Source of the DNA: Tissierella creatinophila DSM 6911
GTDB lineage: Bacteria > Bacillota > Clostridia > Tissierellales > Tissierellaceae
Assembly: GCF_001940565.1 (NCBI RefSeq)
Contig: NZ_LTDM01000064.1
Location: forward strand, 1 to 64,000
Direction: 5' to 3'
DNA: 64,000 nt
Shown piece by piece: positions 1 through 9,266 of the stretch. Within the stretch, counting starts at the first letter, position 1. Every line of letters starts with the position of its first letter. The notes below the pieces were generated by a model. That model saw only the letters and a program-made list of their open reading frames with translations, ran no database searches and had not been told where the DNA came from. The position numbers and the translations under genes were made by a program.

Positions 1-20
1 GTATAATAGGAGAAGATTAA
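1..20 (+). CDS. possible 3' end of an upstream gene
   Basis: The first bases contain a short open stretch ending in a TAA at 18-20 (reading IIGED before the stop), followed eight bases later by a terminator hairpin. This fits the last codons of a gene lying left of the window, but a stop in another frame at 4-6 fits as well. Too little is present to name it. Confidence 0.25.
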
Positions 21-27
21 ATAAAAA

Positions 28-62
28 GAAAAATATATTGGATAGCCAATATATTTTTCTTT
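28..62 (+). terminator. intrinsic terminator hairpin
   Basis: A perfect 14-bp stem (28-41 with 46-59) closes a four-base loop ATAG and its 3' arm carries a run of T. It separates the upstream unit from the gene starting at 245. Confidence 0.7.
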
Positions 63-244
63 CTTTACTGATATATATTAATTTACTATAAAATTTAATA
101 TATATTTTATAGTATAATTATGTAGAAATTTGTAGTATAATAGTATTTGCTGTCATAAAATACATAAAAATAAGATTACTAAAAACTTTCTAATGTTTAA
201 GTAAAGAAAAATTTGGTAATAATCATAATGAAGGAGGAGAATTT

Positions 245-979
245 ATGGCATTGTCAGATTCAAAAGTCTACGATATATATGAAGAATTGAAATATAAGTT
301 TTTGTTTAACAATGACATAAATTGTATGCATATCCTCCTAAACCTATATGAACTAGAAAATAATATAAATAATATTTTTCCTAAATATATTTCTATAAGA
401 AGACTTAGAAAAAATATTAGAAAGGCTTTAAATGATAGGAGAGGTAATCATTTAATAGCATATAACTTAGGTGAGCTTATTCACGAAGATATAAATAAGT
501 TAGAACTACTTATATATTTAGAAGCTTATAAAGCTGGGTACTTAAATAAAAAACATGTAAATATTTTAGAAAATATAACTCTAAAATATTTTTCAATCTC
601 AAATCTATATAATATGAGATATTTATTTAACTTTGATACTTCCATAAGTGAAGTAAATAATTTTAAACTAGATATATATGAAAGTTTGCTTCAAGAAGAA
701 AAAACTCAAAACATTTTAAAAGGAACTATAACAAGCTATACGGAAAATATATTAAAGCCTAAGGTTTTAAGTTTAAACAAATACTTGGACAAACAATTGT
801 CAATAGAATATCAATCTAAGCCTCCTTATTTTAGAGATGAAGAAAGCATACTTACTTTAGAAGAATTAAAGGTGGTTTATAAAGAAGTAGTAAAGATAAT
901 AACAATAAATGCAAATAAATTATACAATCATGCATATTGGAATGGATTAAATGATAGACTTATTAGCAGATACAAATAA
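245..979 (+). CDS. hypothetical protein, 244 aa, upstream of ruvCAB
   Basis: I do not recognise this protein. The ATG follows a strong GGAGGAG ribosome binding site at 7 bases, so the start is well supported. The product is 244 residues, rich in Leu, Asn, Tyr and Lys, predicted mostly helical, with no signal peptide, no membrane segment, no cysteine pairs and no nucleotide-binding motif; it is probably cytoplasmic. It has its own intergenic region upstream containing two TATAAT boxes (113-118 and 136-141) but no convincing -35. It stands before a BofC-like gene and the ruv genes. Codon use resembles its neighbours, so there is no sign of recent transfer. It is likely a lineage-specific conserved protein; function unknown. 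Confidence 0.75.
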   Translation: MALSDSKVYDIYEELKYKFLFNNDINCMHILLNLYELENNINNIFPKYISIRRLRKNIRKALNDRRGNHLIAYNLGELIHEDINKLELLIYLEAYKAGYLNKKHVNILENITLKYFSISNLYNMRYLFNFDTSISEVNNFKLDIYESLLQEEKTQNILKGTITSYTENILKPKVLSLNKYLDKQLSIEYQSKPPYFRDEESILTLEELKVVYKEVVKIITINANKLYNHAYWNGLNDRLISRYK

Positions 980-1008
980 GTATAATAATATATATATATG
1001 GAAATAAT

Positions 1009-1036
1009 ATCCCTTTAGATAGTAATCTGGAGGGAT
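1009..1036 (+). promoter_or_regulatory. hairpin covering the ribosome binding site of the BofC-like gene
   Basis: A 12-bp stem (1009-1020 with 1025-1036, two G-U pairs) closes an AGTA loop. Its 3' arm contains the whole GGAGGG ribosome binding site (1029-1034) of the gene starting at 1040. It could be a weak terminator of the preceding gene (only TTTT follows) or a translational control element. Confidence 0.5.
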
Positions 1037-1039
1037 TTT

Positions 1040-1627
1040 ATGAAAAAAAACAAATTTATAATAATATTTACTATTTCAGCTGGACTATTTTTACTTAGTT
1101 TTTCATTAGGATATCAATTGGTAATGCAAAAGCCGAATCAAAAACTAATTAGCTCAGAGACCAATAAAGCAAAAAAAACTGATAAAGACATCGCAATAAT
1201 TAAAGAAGAAGAAAAAATAACACCTAATACAATTGTTGAAGAAAGAGTACTTTATAAAGAATGTGGAGATTTAATCATAAATAATAAAACTCCAAGTACA
1301 ACTATCATCAATATGACAAAAGAAGAATATGATAATCATCTGATGAAAGAGTCTTCTTTTTTAAGAATTATTTCCTTTTCAAGTAATAAAATAGTACTTT
1401 GGGGAGAGAAAGATTTTATGTGCGATAAACATTTTATTATTGGTGAAGAAGATGGAAAGATAGCTATATTTAAAATTGGTCCACAAGGAGAAAGAGTTCT
1501 TGATAAAATATTCGAAGATTATCCTGTCGAGATGCTTATGGAATTGGATCAAGAAAAGATAGAAAAAGGCATAAGGATAGATAGTGAAGAAGAACTCTCA
1601 GATGTTTTAGAAAACTTTATTTCTTAA
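1040..1627 (+). CDS. BofC C-terminal-domain-like membrane-anchored protein
   Basis: A 195-residue protein with one N-terminal hydrophobic segment (about residues 5-25, no clear cleavage site) followed by a Lys/Glu-rich linker and an outside domain. The last 60 residues (IGEEDGKIAIFKIG... then YPVEMLMELDQEKIEKGI and SEEELSDVLENF) have the pattern I associate with the BofC C-terminal domain: a GKIAVY strand, a P..LP..D...L..GI segment and a SEEEL..LLED tail. In Bacillus BofC is an intermembrane-space inhibitor of SpoIVB during pro-sigma-K activation, and BofC-like genes often sit beside ruvC in Clostridia. Assignment is by pattern and position only; the N-terminal half is not recognisable. Translation may be limited by the hairpin at 1009-1036. 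Confidence 0.6.
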   Translation: MKKNKFIIIFTISAGLFLLSFSLGYQLVMQKPNQKLISSETNKAKKTDKDIAIIKEEEKITPNTIVEERVLYKECGDLIINNKTPSTTIINMTKEEYDNHLMKESSFLRIISFSSNKIVLWGEKDFMCDKHFIIGEEDGKIAIFKIGPQGERVLDKIFEDYPVEMLMELDQEKIEKGIRIDSEEELSDVLENFIS

Positions 1628-1656
1628 CTAAGTTAGTAAACTAACTTAGTTTTTTT
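1626..1656 (+). terminator. intrinsic terminator overlapping the stop codon
   Basis: An 11-bp perfect stem (1626-1636 with 1641-1651), loop TAAA, followed by a T run. The 5' arm begins inside the TAA stop of the BofC-like gene. Confidence 0.8.
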
Positions 1657-1674
1657 ACATATATATGATATAAT
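1646..1674 (+). promoter_or_regulatory. putative extended -10 promoter for ruvC
   Basis: TGA-TATAAT at 1666-1674 is an extended -10 element; the -35 at 17 bp spacing (1646-1651, TTAGTT) is weak and lies in the preceding terminator arm. It would start ruvC-ruvA-ruvB-queA-tgt. Confidence 0.5.
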
Positions 1675-1703
1675 ACATATAGAAAAATGAAAAGAGGAAT
1701 AAA

Positions 1704-2198
1704 ATGATTATACTTGGGATTGATCCAGGGCTTGCAATAGTAGGTTATAGTGTAATAGAATATAAAGGTAGCACTTTTATACCCTTAGAGTATGGAGCTA
1801 TAACTACAGATTCAAAAGCTTTATTTCCAGATCGGATAAAGATTATATATACTGAGTTATTAGATATAATAGATCAGTATAAACCAGAAGATTTGGCTAT
1901 AGAAGAATTGTTTTTTAATAAAAATGTTAAAACAGCTATAAAGGTTGGACAAGCTCGGGGGGTTGAAATCTTAGCTGCTATAAATAAAGGATTAAATATC
2001 TATGAATATACTCCGTTACAAATAAAACAGGCCACTGTAGGTTATGGTAGAGCTGAGAAACACCAAGTTCAAGAGATGGTTAAAGTACTATTGAATTTAA
2101 AAGAAATACCTAAACCAGATGATGTTGCAGATGCTTTAGCTGTAGCTATTTGTCATGCGAGTTCTTTAAAGTTTAAAGAAGAGTTTAGAATGAAATAA
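1704..2198 (+). CDS. ruvC: Holliday junction endodeoxyribonuclease RuvC
   Basis: RuvC resolves Holliday junctions made by recombination, working as a dimer with the RuvAB branch-migration motor (known of the family). The 164-residue length is standard. The RNase H-like fold is visible: [11 protein letters not shown] with catalytic Asp7, the acidic pair in AIEELFF (Glu67/Glu68), and the C-terminal [15 protein letters not shown] with Asp140 and Asp143. It is the first gene after the promoter at 1646-1674, and ruvA follows after 16 bases, so the whole resolvasome is one transcription unit. Some Firmicutes of the Bacillus group use RecU instead; having RuvC next to ruvAB is typical of Clostridia. 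Confidence 0.97.
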   Translation: MIILGIDPGLAIVGYSVIEYKGSTFIPLEYGAITTDSKALFPDRIKIIYTELLDIIDQYKPEDLAIEELFFNKNVKTAIKVGQARGVEILAAINKGLNIYEYTPLQIKQATVGYGRAEKHQVQEMVKVLLNLKEIPKPDDVADALAVAICHASSLKFKEEFRMK

Positions 2199-2214
2199 AA
2201 AGGATAGGGATAAA

Positions 2215-2802
2215 ATGATAGAGTTTATAATAGGAGATATAGTAGATATAAAAGAGGATTTTACAATAATTCAAAATAATAATATTGGATATAAAGTATT
2301 TAGTTCATCTAATTCTTTAAGAAATTTAGAAATAGGTAAAAAGAATCAAATGATCTATACTCAATTAAATGTAAGAGAAGATGGTCTTTTTTTATTTGGA
2401 TTTATAACAGAAGAAGAAATGGAGATGTTTAACTTACTTTTAAGAGTTTCTAAAATAGGTCCTAAGATAGGAATAGGAATATTATCAGCTTTGAATCCAA
2501 ATCAATTGAAGCTTGCAATTATGAATAAAGATATATTTACACTATGTAAAGCCCCAGGAATAGGAAAAAAGACTGCTGAGAGAATAGTATTAGAACTTAA
2601 AGATAGAATAGATATAAATATAGAACTTGAGATTGAAAATATAAATAGCATCAATAATGGCCATGATGAAGCTATAGAAGCACTTATATCTTTAGGATAT
2701 TCTAGGTTTGAAGTGGAAAGAAGTATAAGAAATTTAGATGTTGAAAATATGGAAGTAGAAGAGATCATTAGAAACGCATTAAAGAAACTTTCTAAAAATT
2801 AA
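2215..2802 (+). CDS. ruvA: Holliday junction branch migration protein RuvA
   Basis: RuvA tetramers bind four-way junctions and load the RuvB motor. The protein is 195 residues, usual for the family. It shows the N-terminal OB fold (about 1-62), helix-hairpin-helix motifs in SKIGPKIGIGILSAL and CKAPGIGKKTAERIVLELKD (about 80-125), an Asn/Ile/Glu-rich linker, and the C-terminal UBA-like RuvB-binding domain starting near EAIEALISLGYS. The ATG has a modest AGGATAGGG site just upstream. ruvB begins 14 bases after the stop. Confidence 0.97.
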   Translation: MIEFIIGDIVDIKEDFTIIQNNNIGYKVFSSSNSLRNLEIGKKNQMIYTQLNVREDGLFLFGFITEEEMEMFNLLLRVSKIGPKIGIGILSALNPNQLKLAIMNKDIFTLCKAPGIGKKTAERIVLELKDRIDINIELEIENINSINNGHDEAIEALISLGYSRFEVERSIRNLDVENMEVEEIIRNALKKLSKN

Positions 2803-2816
2803 AGGAGTAATTATCC

Positions 2817-3827
2817 ATGAAAGATCAAACAAACAGAATAGTATCCGGAGGCATAACAACAGATGATATAGAAAGTGAATTATCTTTAAGACCTAAATGG
2901 ATAAGTGAATATATAGGACAGGATAAAGCTAAACAAAAACTAAATATATTTGTAAAAGCAGCTAAAGGAAGATCCGAGTCACTAGACCACGTGCTCTTAT
3001 ATGGACCTCCAGGACTTGGGAAAACAACTCTTGCAAATATAATAGCAAACGAGATGGGTGTAAACATTAGGGTCACATCAGGACCAGCTATAGAACGTGC
3101 GGGAGACTTAGCGAGTATTCTTACAAATTTAGGGGATGATGATGTTTTATTTATAGATGAAATACATAGAATAAATAGAACTGTAGAAGAAATCCTCTAC
3201 CCTGCAATGGAAGACTTTGCATTAGATATTATAATAGGTAAAGGTCCTTCTGCAAGAAGTGTAAGGCTTGACTTATCAAAATTTACTTTGATTGGTGCAA
3301 CTACCAAAGCTGGACTTTTAACATCACCTTTAAGGGATAGGTTTGGAGTAATGCTAAATTTAGAATTATATGAGACAAAAGATTTAAAAGAAATAATAAT
3401 AAGGTCAGCTTCTATTTTAAATATAGAGATAGAAGAAGATGGAGCTATAGAAATAGCTAAGAGATCTAGGGGAACACCTAGGATTGCAAATAGATTATTA
3501 AAAAGAGTAAGAGACTATGCAGAAGTTATAGAAGATGGAATTATAACACTTGGAGTAGCTGAAAAAGGATTAAAGATATTAGAAGTAGATGAACTAGGGC
3601 TTGATGCCGTAGATAGGAAAATACTTTTAACTCTTATAGAAAATTTTAGTGGCAGACCTGTTGGAGTAGATACTTTAGCTGCTGCTACGGGAGAAGAAAG
3701 AGCTACTATAGAAGATGTATATGAACCATATTTACTTCAGATTGGGTTCATAAATAGGACGCCTAGGGGAAGAGTTGCGACTAAAAAAGCTTATGATCAT
3801 TTCAATATTCCCTATATAGAAGAATAA
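2817..3827 (+). CDS. ruvB: Holliday junction branch migration ATPase RuvB
   Basis: RuvB is the AAA+ motor that drives branch migration at RuvA-bound junctions. The 336-residue protein carries Walker [10 protein letters not shown] (about 63-71), Walker B LFIDEIH (about 111-117), the sensor region [10 protein letters not shown], the arginine finger region PLRDRFG, and a C-terminal winged helix containing [18 protein letters not shown] clear GGAG site precedes the ATG. It is followed by queA after 25 bases, so transcription very likely continues into the queuosine genes. Confidence 0.98.
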   Translation: MKDQTNRIVSGGITTDDIESELSLRPKWISEYIGQDKAKQKLNIFVKAAKGRSESLDHVLLYGPPGLGKTTLANIIANEMGVNIRVTSGPAIERAGDLASILTNLGDDDVLFIDEIHRINRTVEEILYPAMEDFALDIIIGKGPSARSVRLDLSKFTLIGATTKAGLLTSPLRDRFGVMLNLELYETKDLKEIIIRSASILNIEIEEDGAIEIAKRSRGTPRIANRLLKRVRDYAEVIEDGIITLGVAEKGLKILEVDELGLDAVDRKILLTLIENFSGRPVGVDTLAAATGEERATIEDVYEPYLLQIGFINRTPRGRVATKKAYDHFNIPYIEE

Positions 3828-3852
3828 AATTAAAAGAATAAGAGAGGAACAA

Positions 3853-4878
3853 ATGGAGACTAAAGATTTTTTTTACAATTTACCAGAAGAACTAATAGCA
3901 CAAGTACCACTTAAAGATAGAACTACATCAAGACTTTTAGTTCTTGATAAAGAGTCTGGAGAGGTAGAACATAAAAAATTTAAAGATGTAATAGATTATT
4001 TAAATGAGGGAGACACTCTTATATTAAATAATACAAGAGTATTACCAGCAAGATTATTTGGAAATAGACAAAATAAAGAAGAAAGAATTGAATTTTTACT
4101 TTTAAAAAGAAACGAAGAAGATATATGGCAATCTCTAGTAAAGCCAGGAAAGAAAGCTAAAATAGGGTCAATAGTTGAGTTTGGCAATGGGCTTTTAAAA
4201 GGAGAAGTAATAGGAATTGATGAAGAAGGAATAAGACAGGTTAAATTTCATTACGATGGAATATTTGAAGAAGTATTAGATAGTTTAGGAGAAATGCCAC
4301 TTCCTCCTTATATCAAAGAAAAACTTTCAGACAAGGAAAGATATCAAACGGTATATTCTAAACATTTAGGATCTGCAGCAGCTCCTACTGCAGGGCTTCA
4401 TTTTACTAATGAACTCTTAGAGAAAATTAGTAAAAAAGGTATAAATATAGGATTTATAACTCTTCATGTTGGACTTGGTACATTTAGACCAGTAAAGGTA
4501 GATGATATATTAAAACATCATATGCATTCGGAATTTTTTACATTATCTAAAGAAACAGCCGAGCTTATAAATAAGACAAAACAAAATGGGAAAAAAATAA
4601 TAGCAGTTGGAACTACTTCTGTTAGAACGCTTGAAACTTTGGGTAATGAAAATGGACTCATAGAGGCAGGTTCTGGATGGACAGATATATTTATTTATCC
4701 AGGATATAAATTTAAATTAGTAGATAGCCTTATTACTAATTTTCATCTCCCTGAATCCACGCTCCTTATGCTTATAAGTGCGTTTACATCTAGAGATATG
4801 ATACTCAAAACTTATGATATTGCTATAGATGAAAAATATAGATTTTTTAGCTTTGGAGATGCTATGATAATTAAATAG
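3853..4878 (+). CDS. queA: S-adenosylmethionine:tRNA ribosyltransferase-isomerase QueA
   Basis: QueA transfers and isomerises the ribosyl part of S-adenosylmethionine onto preQ1 in tRNA, giving epoxyqueuosine, the step after Tgt. At 341 residues it is full length. Family signatures visible are [15 protein letters not shown] (about 56-70), LLPP-type segment [10 protein letters not shown], the strongly conserved [21 protein letters not shown] and [12 protein letters not shown], and [18 protein letters not shown] near the C terminus. It lies directly before tgt (19-base gap), the usual queA-tgt pair, and after ruvB as in many Gram-positive bacteria. Confidence 0.97.
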   Translation: METKDFFYNLPEELIAQVPLKDRTTSRLLVLDKESGEVEHKKFKDVIDYLNEGDTLILNNTRVLPARLFGNRQNKEERIEFLLLKRNEEDIWQSLVKPGKKAKIGSIVEFGNGLLKGEVIGIDEEGIRQVKFHYDGIFEEVLDSLGEMPLPPYIKEKLSDKERYQTVYSKHLGSAAAPTAGLHFTNELLEKISKKGINIGFITLHVGLGTFRPVKVDDILKHHMHSEFFTLSKETAELINKTKQNGKKIIAVGTTSVRTLETLGNENGLIEAGSGWTDIFIYPGYKFKLVDSLITNFHLPESTLLMLISAFTSRDMILKTYDIAIDEKYRFFSFGDAMIIK

Positions 4879-4888
4879 TAGGAGGTAA

Positions 4889-6013
<1,125 letters not shown>

Positions 6014-6017
6014 AAAG

Positions 6018-6048
6018 TTGATGTTTTTTAAAAAAAATATTGTATAAT
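6018..6048 (+). promoter_or_regulatory. putative promoter for yajC
   Basis: TTGATG at 6018-6023 and TATAAT at 6043-6048, preceded by TG; the 19-bp spacing is slightly long. Confidence 0.45.
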
Positions 6049-6071
6049 AGTATTAAGAGGAGGGGAAAAAT

Positions 6072-6359
6072 ATGACACCACAACAAATGCAAGGGCTAAT
6101 AATCCCTATTGGTTTTTTAGTTGTTTTTTATTTATTTGCTATAAGACCACAAAAGAAAAAAGAAAAAGAAATAAAATCAATGAGAGATAGTTTAAAAGTA
6201 GGAGACGAAGTAATAACCATAGGAGGAATTTATGGAAAGATATTACTTGCTAAAGAAGATAAAATAACTTTAGAAGTAGGTTCTACTAAAACTAGATTGG
6301 ATGTTACTAGATGGTCTATAGGTAGCGTTATAAAATCTCGTGAAATAAAACAAGACTAA
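6072..6359 (+). CDS. yajC: preprotein translocase subunit YajC
   Basis: YajC is the small accessory subunit of the SecDF complex. The 95-residue protein has the family architecture: a single transmembrane helix near the N terminus (about 9-26, ending in FAIRPQKKK), then the cytoplasmic domain with MRDSLKVGDEVITIGGIYGKI and a V..D..T...V strand series typical of YajC. The ATG is 6 bases behind an AGAGGAGGGG ribosome binding site. It precedes secD-secF by one intervening gene, matching its role. Confidence 0.95.
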   Translation: MTPQQMQGLIIPIGFLVVFYLFAIRPQKKKEKEIKSMRDSLKVGDEVITIGGIYGKILLAKEDKITLEVGSTKTRLDVTRWSIGSVIKSREIKQD

Positions 6360-6389
6360 TACTTTTACAAAAATCAATTCTAATTATTT

Positions 6390-6418
6390 AAAAACTTCCT
6401 TATTAAGGAAGTTTTTGT
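6390..6418 (+). terminator. intrinsic terminator after yajC
   Basis: A 12-bp stem (6390-6401 with 6405-6416) with a three-base loop and a 3' TTTTT run. Confidence 0.8.
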
Positions 6419-6425
6419 AATAAAT

Positions 6426-6463
6426 GCCTCTTATCTTAAATAAATTAAAGTAAGATAGGAGGT
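6426..6463 (+). promoter_or_regulatory. hairpin sequestering the ribosome binding site of the next gene
   Basis: The stem pairs 6427-6438 with 6451-6462 (12 bp, one G-U, plus a possible G-U at 6426/6463) around a 12-base loop. The 3' arm contains the entire GGAGG site used by the TTG start at 6471, so an unfolded RNA is needed for translation. The ligand or factor, if any, is unknown. Confidence 0.5.
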
Positions 6464-6470
6464 GTATTAA

Positions 6471-6842
6471 TTGAAAAATAAATTAAATGTAAAATTTTTA
6501 GCTAAAGCATTATTTTTATCGTTTTGTATTACTATCTTTATGATATTGGTATCTTCACTAATATTTCAATTTACAACTTTAAGAGAAACCAAGATGGTGT
6601 TGATAAATAACATTATAATGGTAATTAGCATTTTTATCCCTAGTCTCTACTTAGCATTAAAGGTAAAAGAAAATGGGTGGCTTAATGGTTTTTTACTCGG
6701 TTTTGTTTACTACGTAGTTATCATCTTACTAAATATATTTCTTTTCAAAAGCAATATAACGCTAACTTTTTCTCTAGGGAAACTATTACTTACAAGCCTA
6801 ATAGGAACTATAGGCGGAATAATAGGAATCAACTTATCATAA
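6471..6842 (+). CDS. TIGR04086-type membrane protein
   Basis: A 123-residue integral membrane protein with four predicted helices (about 10-31, 40-62, 68-90, 100-121), preceded by a short Lys/Asn-rich N terminus. Its start is TTG, chosen because GGAGG lies 8 bases upstream. Length, topology, the KENGWLNGFLLGFVYY loop and the location between yajC and secD match the family named TIGR04086, which in many Clostridia sits here. Its function is not known; proximity suggests a link to the Sec membrane machinery or to a nearby peptide. Its ribosome binding site is buried in a hairpin. Confidence 0.7.
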   Translation: MKNKLNVKFLAKALFLSFCITIFMILVSSLIFQFTTLRETKMVLINNIIMVISIFIPSLYLALKVKENGWLNGFLLGFVYYVVIILLNIFLFKSNITLTFSLGKLLLTSLIGTIGGIIGINLS

Positions 6843-6856
6843 AAGACAAAATAAAA

Positions 6857-6886
6857 CTTTAAATTAAAAAATCTATATGTTATAAT
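6857..6886 (+). promoter_or_regulatory. putative promoter for secDF
   Basis: TGT-TATAAT at 6878-6886 is an extended -10; the -35 region around 6857-6862 (CTTTAA) is weak. Transcription would start near 6893, just before the leader hairpin. Confidence 0.4.
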
Positions 6887-6900
6887 AGATTAGATAAAAT

Positions 6901-6951
6901 ATAAATAAAAATAAGGAGTGGTGGGTATCCACTACTTTTTATTTTATTTAT
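6901..6951 (+). promoter_or_regulatory. long leader hairpin upstream of secD
   Basis: Pairing of 6908-6924 with 6929-6945 (17 bp, several G-U, loop GTAT) continues through one bulge to 6901-6906 with 6946-6951. It could end read-through from the membrane protein gene or act as a 5' leader structure for secDF. Confidence 0.5.
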
Positions 6952-7007
6952 AAACTCTCTCAAATTTACTTAAAGAATGAAAAATAGGAACGTATTGGAG
7001 GAAAGGC

Positions 7008-8291
7008 ATGAAAAGTAAAAATATTATTATACTTATTTTAATTCTAGCTATTGTTGCTACTGGTGTATTCGTGGCTTTAGAAGGCATACAAATAGGAGAT
7101 TTTAAAATTGGTAAAGCTAAGGATGAAGTAGATTTAGGACTTGAATTAGCAGGTGGAGTATATGTAGTTTTGGAGGCTAAAACTGATGCTAAAGGTGAAG
7201 AACTAAGGAAACTGATGGAACAAACTAAAGCAATATTAAGTCAAAGAGTAGATGGTCTTGGTATAGCAGATCCTACTATAGTTATAGAAGGAGATAAAAG
7301 GATAAGATTAGAACTTGCAGGAGTAGAAGATCCCCAAGAAGCTATTGATTTAATTGGGAAGACTGCCCAATTACAATTCGTAGATCCTAATAAAAATGTA
7401 GTTATAAGCGGTAAGAATGTTGTAAATGCAGATGTAGCTTTTCAAGAGAATTCAATTGGAAAAGAAGTGCCTGTAGTTTCTTTGGAACTTGACAAAGAAG
7501 GGACTAAAAGTTTTGCAGATGCTACTGGCAAACTTATATTAGAAGATAAAATTGAAGATAGAATAATCTACATAGTTCTAGATGGGGAAATCATATCTTC
7601 ACCTGCCGTCTCTAATATAAACGAAGGTGGCAAGCCAATTAGTGATGGAAAAGCGGTAATAACTGGAAATTTTGATTTAGAAAGTGCAACTAATTTAGCA
7701 ACTTTAATAAGAGCTGGTTCTCTTCCAGTAGAACTTAAAGAAGAAACCACTTCAGTTATCGGTCCAAGCCTAGGACTTGAAGCATATGAAACAAGTATAA
7801 AAGCTGGAGGAATAGCACTTTTAATAATTTTTGCATTTATGACTCTAGTGTATAAAATCCCTGGACTTATTGCATCTTTAAGCTTGATAGTATATACTCT
7901 TATAACTATTTATACAATGATTATACTTGGAGTAAAACTTACACTTCCTGGAATACTTGGTCTAATACTTTCTATAGGTATGGCAGTAGATGCTAATGTA
8001 TTAATATTTGAAAGAATAAGAGAAGAGTTATTATTAGGGAAGAGTTTAAGAGTTTCTGTAGATGCAGGATTTAAAAGAGCCCTTTCTGCTGTAATAGATT
8101 CCAATGTTACAACTTTAATAGCTGGTGCAGTTTTATATTATTTTGGTACAGGCCCTATTAAAGGGTTTGGAATTACACTTATTATAGGAATAGTTGTATC
8201 TGTTTTGACTGCAGTTATACTCTCTAGGTCCTTATTAAAATTGGTTGCGTCTTTATCAGATGGTAAAAATATAAAAATGTTCGGTGCATAA
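7008..8291 (+). CDS. secD: protein translocase subunit SecD
   Basis: SecD and SecF use the proton or sodium gradient to help pull preproteins across the membrane. This 427-residue SecD has an N-terminal helix (about 5-23), the DLGLELAGGVYVVLEA motif, an extracytoplasmic P1 domain with RVDGLGIADPTI and LAGVEDPQEA, and five C-terminal helices. The conserved membrane motifs are visible: ILSIGMAVDANVLIFERIREEL and FKRALSAVIDSNVTTLIAGAVLY. GGAGGAAAGGC lies before the ATG. secF follows at once, with its ribosome binding site next to the secD stop. Confidence 0.96.
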   Translation: MKSKNIIILILILAIVATGVFVALEGIQIGDFKIGKAKDEVDLGLELAGGVYVVLEAKTDAKGEELRKLMEQTKAILSQRVDGLGIADPTIVIEGDKRIRLELAGVEDPQEAIDLIGKTAQLQFVDPNKNVVISGKNVVNADVAFQENSIGKEVPVVSLELDKEGTKSFADATGKLILEDKIEDRIIYIVLDGEIISSPAVSNINEGGKPISDGKAVITGNFDLESATNLATLIRAGSLPVELKEETTSVIGPSLGLEAYETSIKAGGIALLIIFAFMTLVYKIPGLIASLSLIVYTLITIYTMIILGVKLTLPGILGLILSIGMAVDANVLIFERIREELLLGKSLRVSVDAGFKRALSAVIDSNVTTLIAGAVLYYFGTGPIKGFGITLIIGIVVSVLTAVILSRSLLKLVASLSDGKNIKMFGA

Positions 8292-8307
8292 GAAGGGGAG
8301 TGGAAAG

Positions 8308-9174
8308 ATGAATGTAATTAAAAATAGGAGAATATATTTGTTTATATCCTTAGTTGTAATAATTATAGGTCTTGGAACTATGGCTTTTAGAGGTTTAAAC
8401 TATGGTATTGACTTTACAGGAGGAACTATAATTACTGTAAATGCAAATAAATTTATTCCAGCTGAAGAAGTAAAACAAATAACAAATAAACTAGATAAAA
8501 ATATGTCTGTTATTTATAGCGGAAAAGATAAAAAAGATATTATTATAAAAAGTACTTTAAACATTTCTAATAAAGATATGATAGCTATTGGAGATGAGTT
8601 CAAAGATAAACATGATATAGAGAGTAAAAATATAAATGCAAAAATAGTAGGACCCTCTATAGGAAAAGAAACTAGAAACAAAGCAATACTATCTACTATT
8701 ATTGCAAGTGTGCTTATGTTAGTATATATTACATTTAGATTTGAATTTACCCTTGGAGTGTCTGCTATAGTTGCATTAATACATGACGTACTTGTTACTA
8801 TATCAATCTATGCAATTTTTAATCTTCCAGTGAATTCTTCTTTTATAGCAGCTATACTTACTATAGTTGGATATTCTATAAATGATACTATTGTAATTTT
8901 TGATAAAATAAGAGAAAATATGAGATTTAATTCGAGACAAAAATTAGAAGAGATTATAAATAACAGTGTCAATACTACACTTAGAAGAACTATTAATACT
9001 ACTATAACAACGCTTATTGCCGTTATAGTTCTCTACATTATGGGAGTTGAAGATATAAAAGTTTTAGCACTACCTTTAATATTAGGAATGATATCTGGAA
9101 CATATTCTTCAATTTTCATAGCTCCAAGCTTATGGTATGATATAAAATCATTAAAAACAAGAACTGCTAAATAA
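8308..9174 (+). CDS. secF: protein translocase subunit SecF
   Basis: Partner of SecD. I chose the ATG at 8308 (MNVIKNRRIYLF, 288 residues), seven bases after GGGGAG; an in-frame GTG at 8284 would overlap secD and has no proper site. The protein has a first helix (about 10-28), the GIDFTGGTIITV motif, a short extracytoplasmic domain, KIVGPSIGKETR, and five further helices with GYSINDTIVIFDKIREN and the TLRRTINTTITTLIAV motif. The genes are separate rather than fused as in Bacillus. The unit ends in a strong terminator overlapping the stop. Confidence 0.96.
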   Translation: MNVIKNRRIYLFISLVVIIIGLGTMAFRGLNYGIDFTGGTIITVNANKFIPAEEVKQITNKLDKNMSVIYSGKDKKDIIIKSTLNISNKDMIAIGDEFKDKHDIESKNINAKIVGPSIGKETRNKAILSTIIASVLMLVYITFRFEFTLGVSAIVALIHDVLVTISIYAIFNLPVNSSFIAAILTIVGYSINDTIVIFDKIRENMRFNSRQKLEEIINNSVNTTLRRTINTTITTLIAVIVLYIMGVEDIKVLALPLILGMISGTYSSIFIAPSLWYDIKSLKTRTAK

Positions 9175-9188
9175 GCAGTTTTTGTTTT
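9154..9188 (+). terminator. intrinsic terminator overlapping the secF stop
   Basis: A 15-bp stem (9154-9168 with 9174-9188, one G-U) with a five-base loop; the last codons and the TAA of secF lie in the 5' arm and loop, and the 3' arm carries TTTTTGTTTT. Confidence 0.8.
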
Positions 9189-9266
9189 ATCTAAAGAAAT
9201 AAGTAGAATTAATATCTCTAAAGTGATAAAATTTAAATATTATAGATATTTATATGGAGTGATAAT

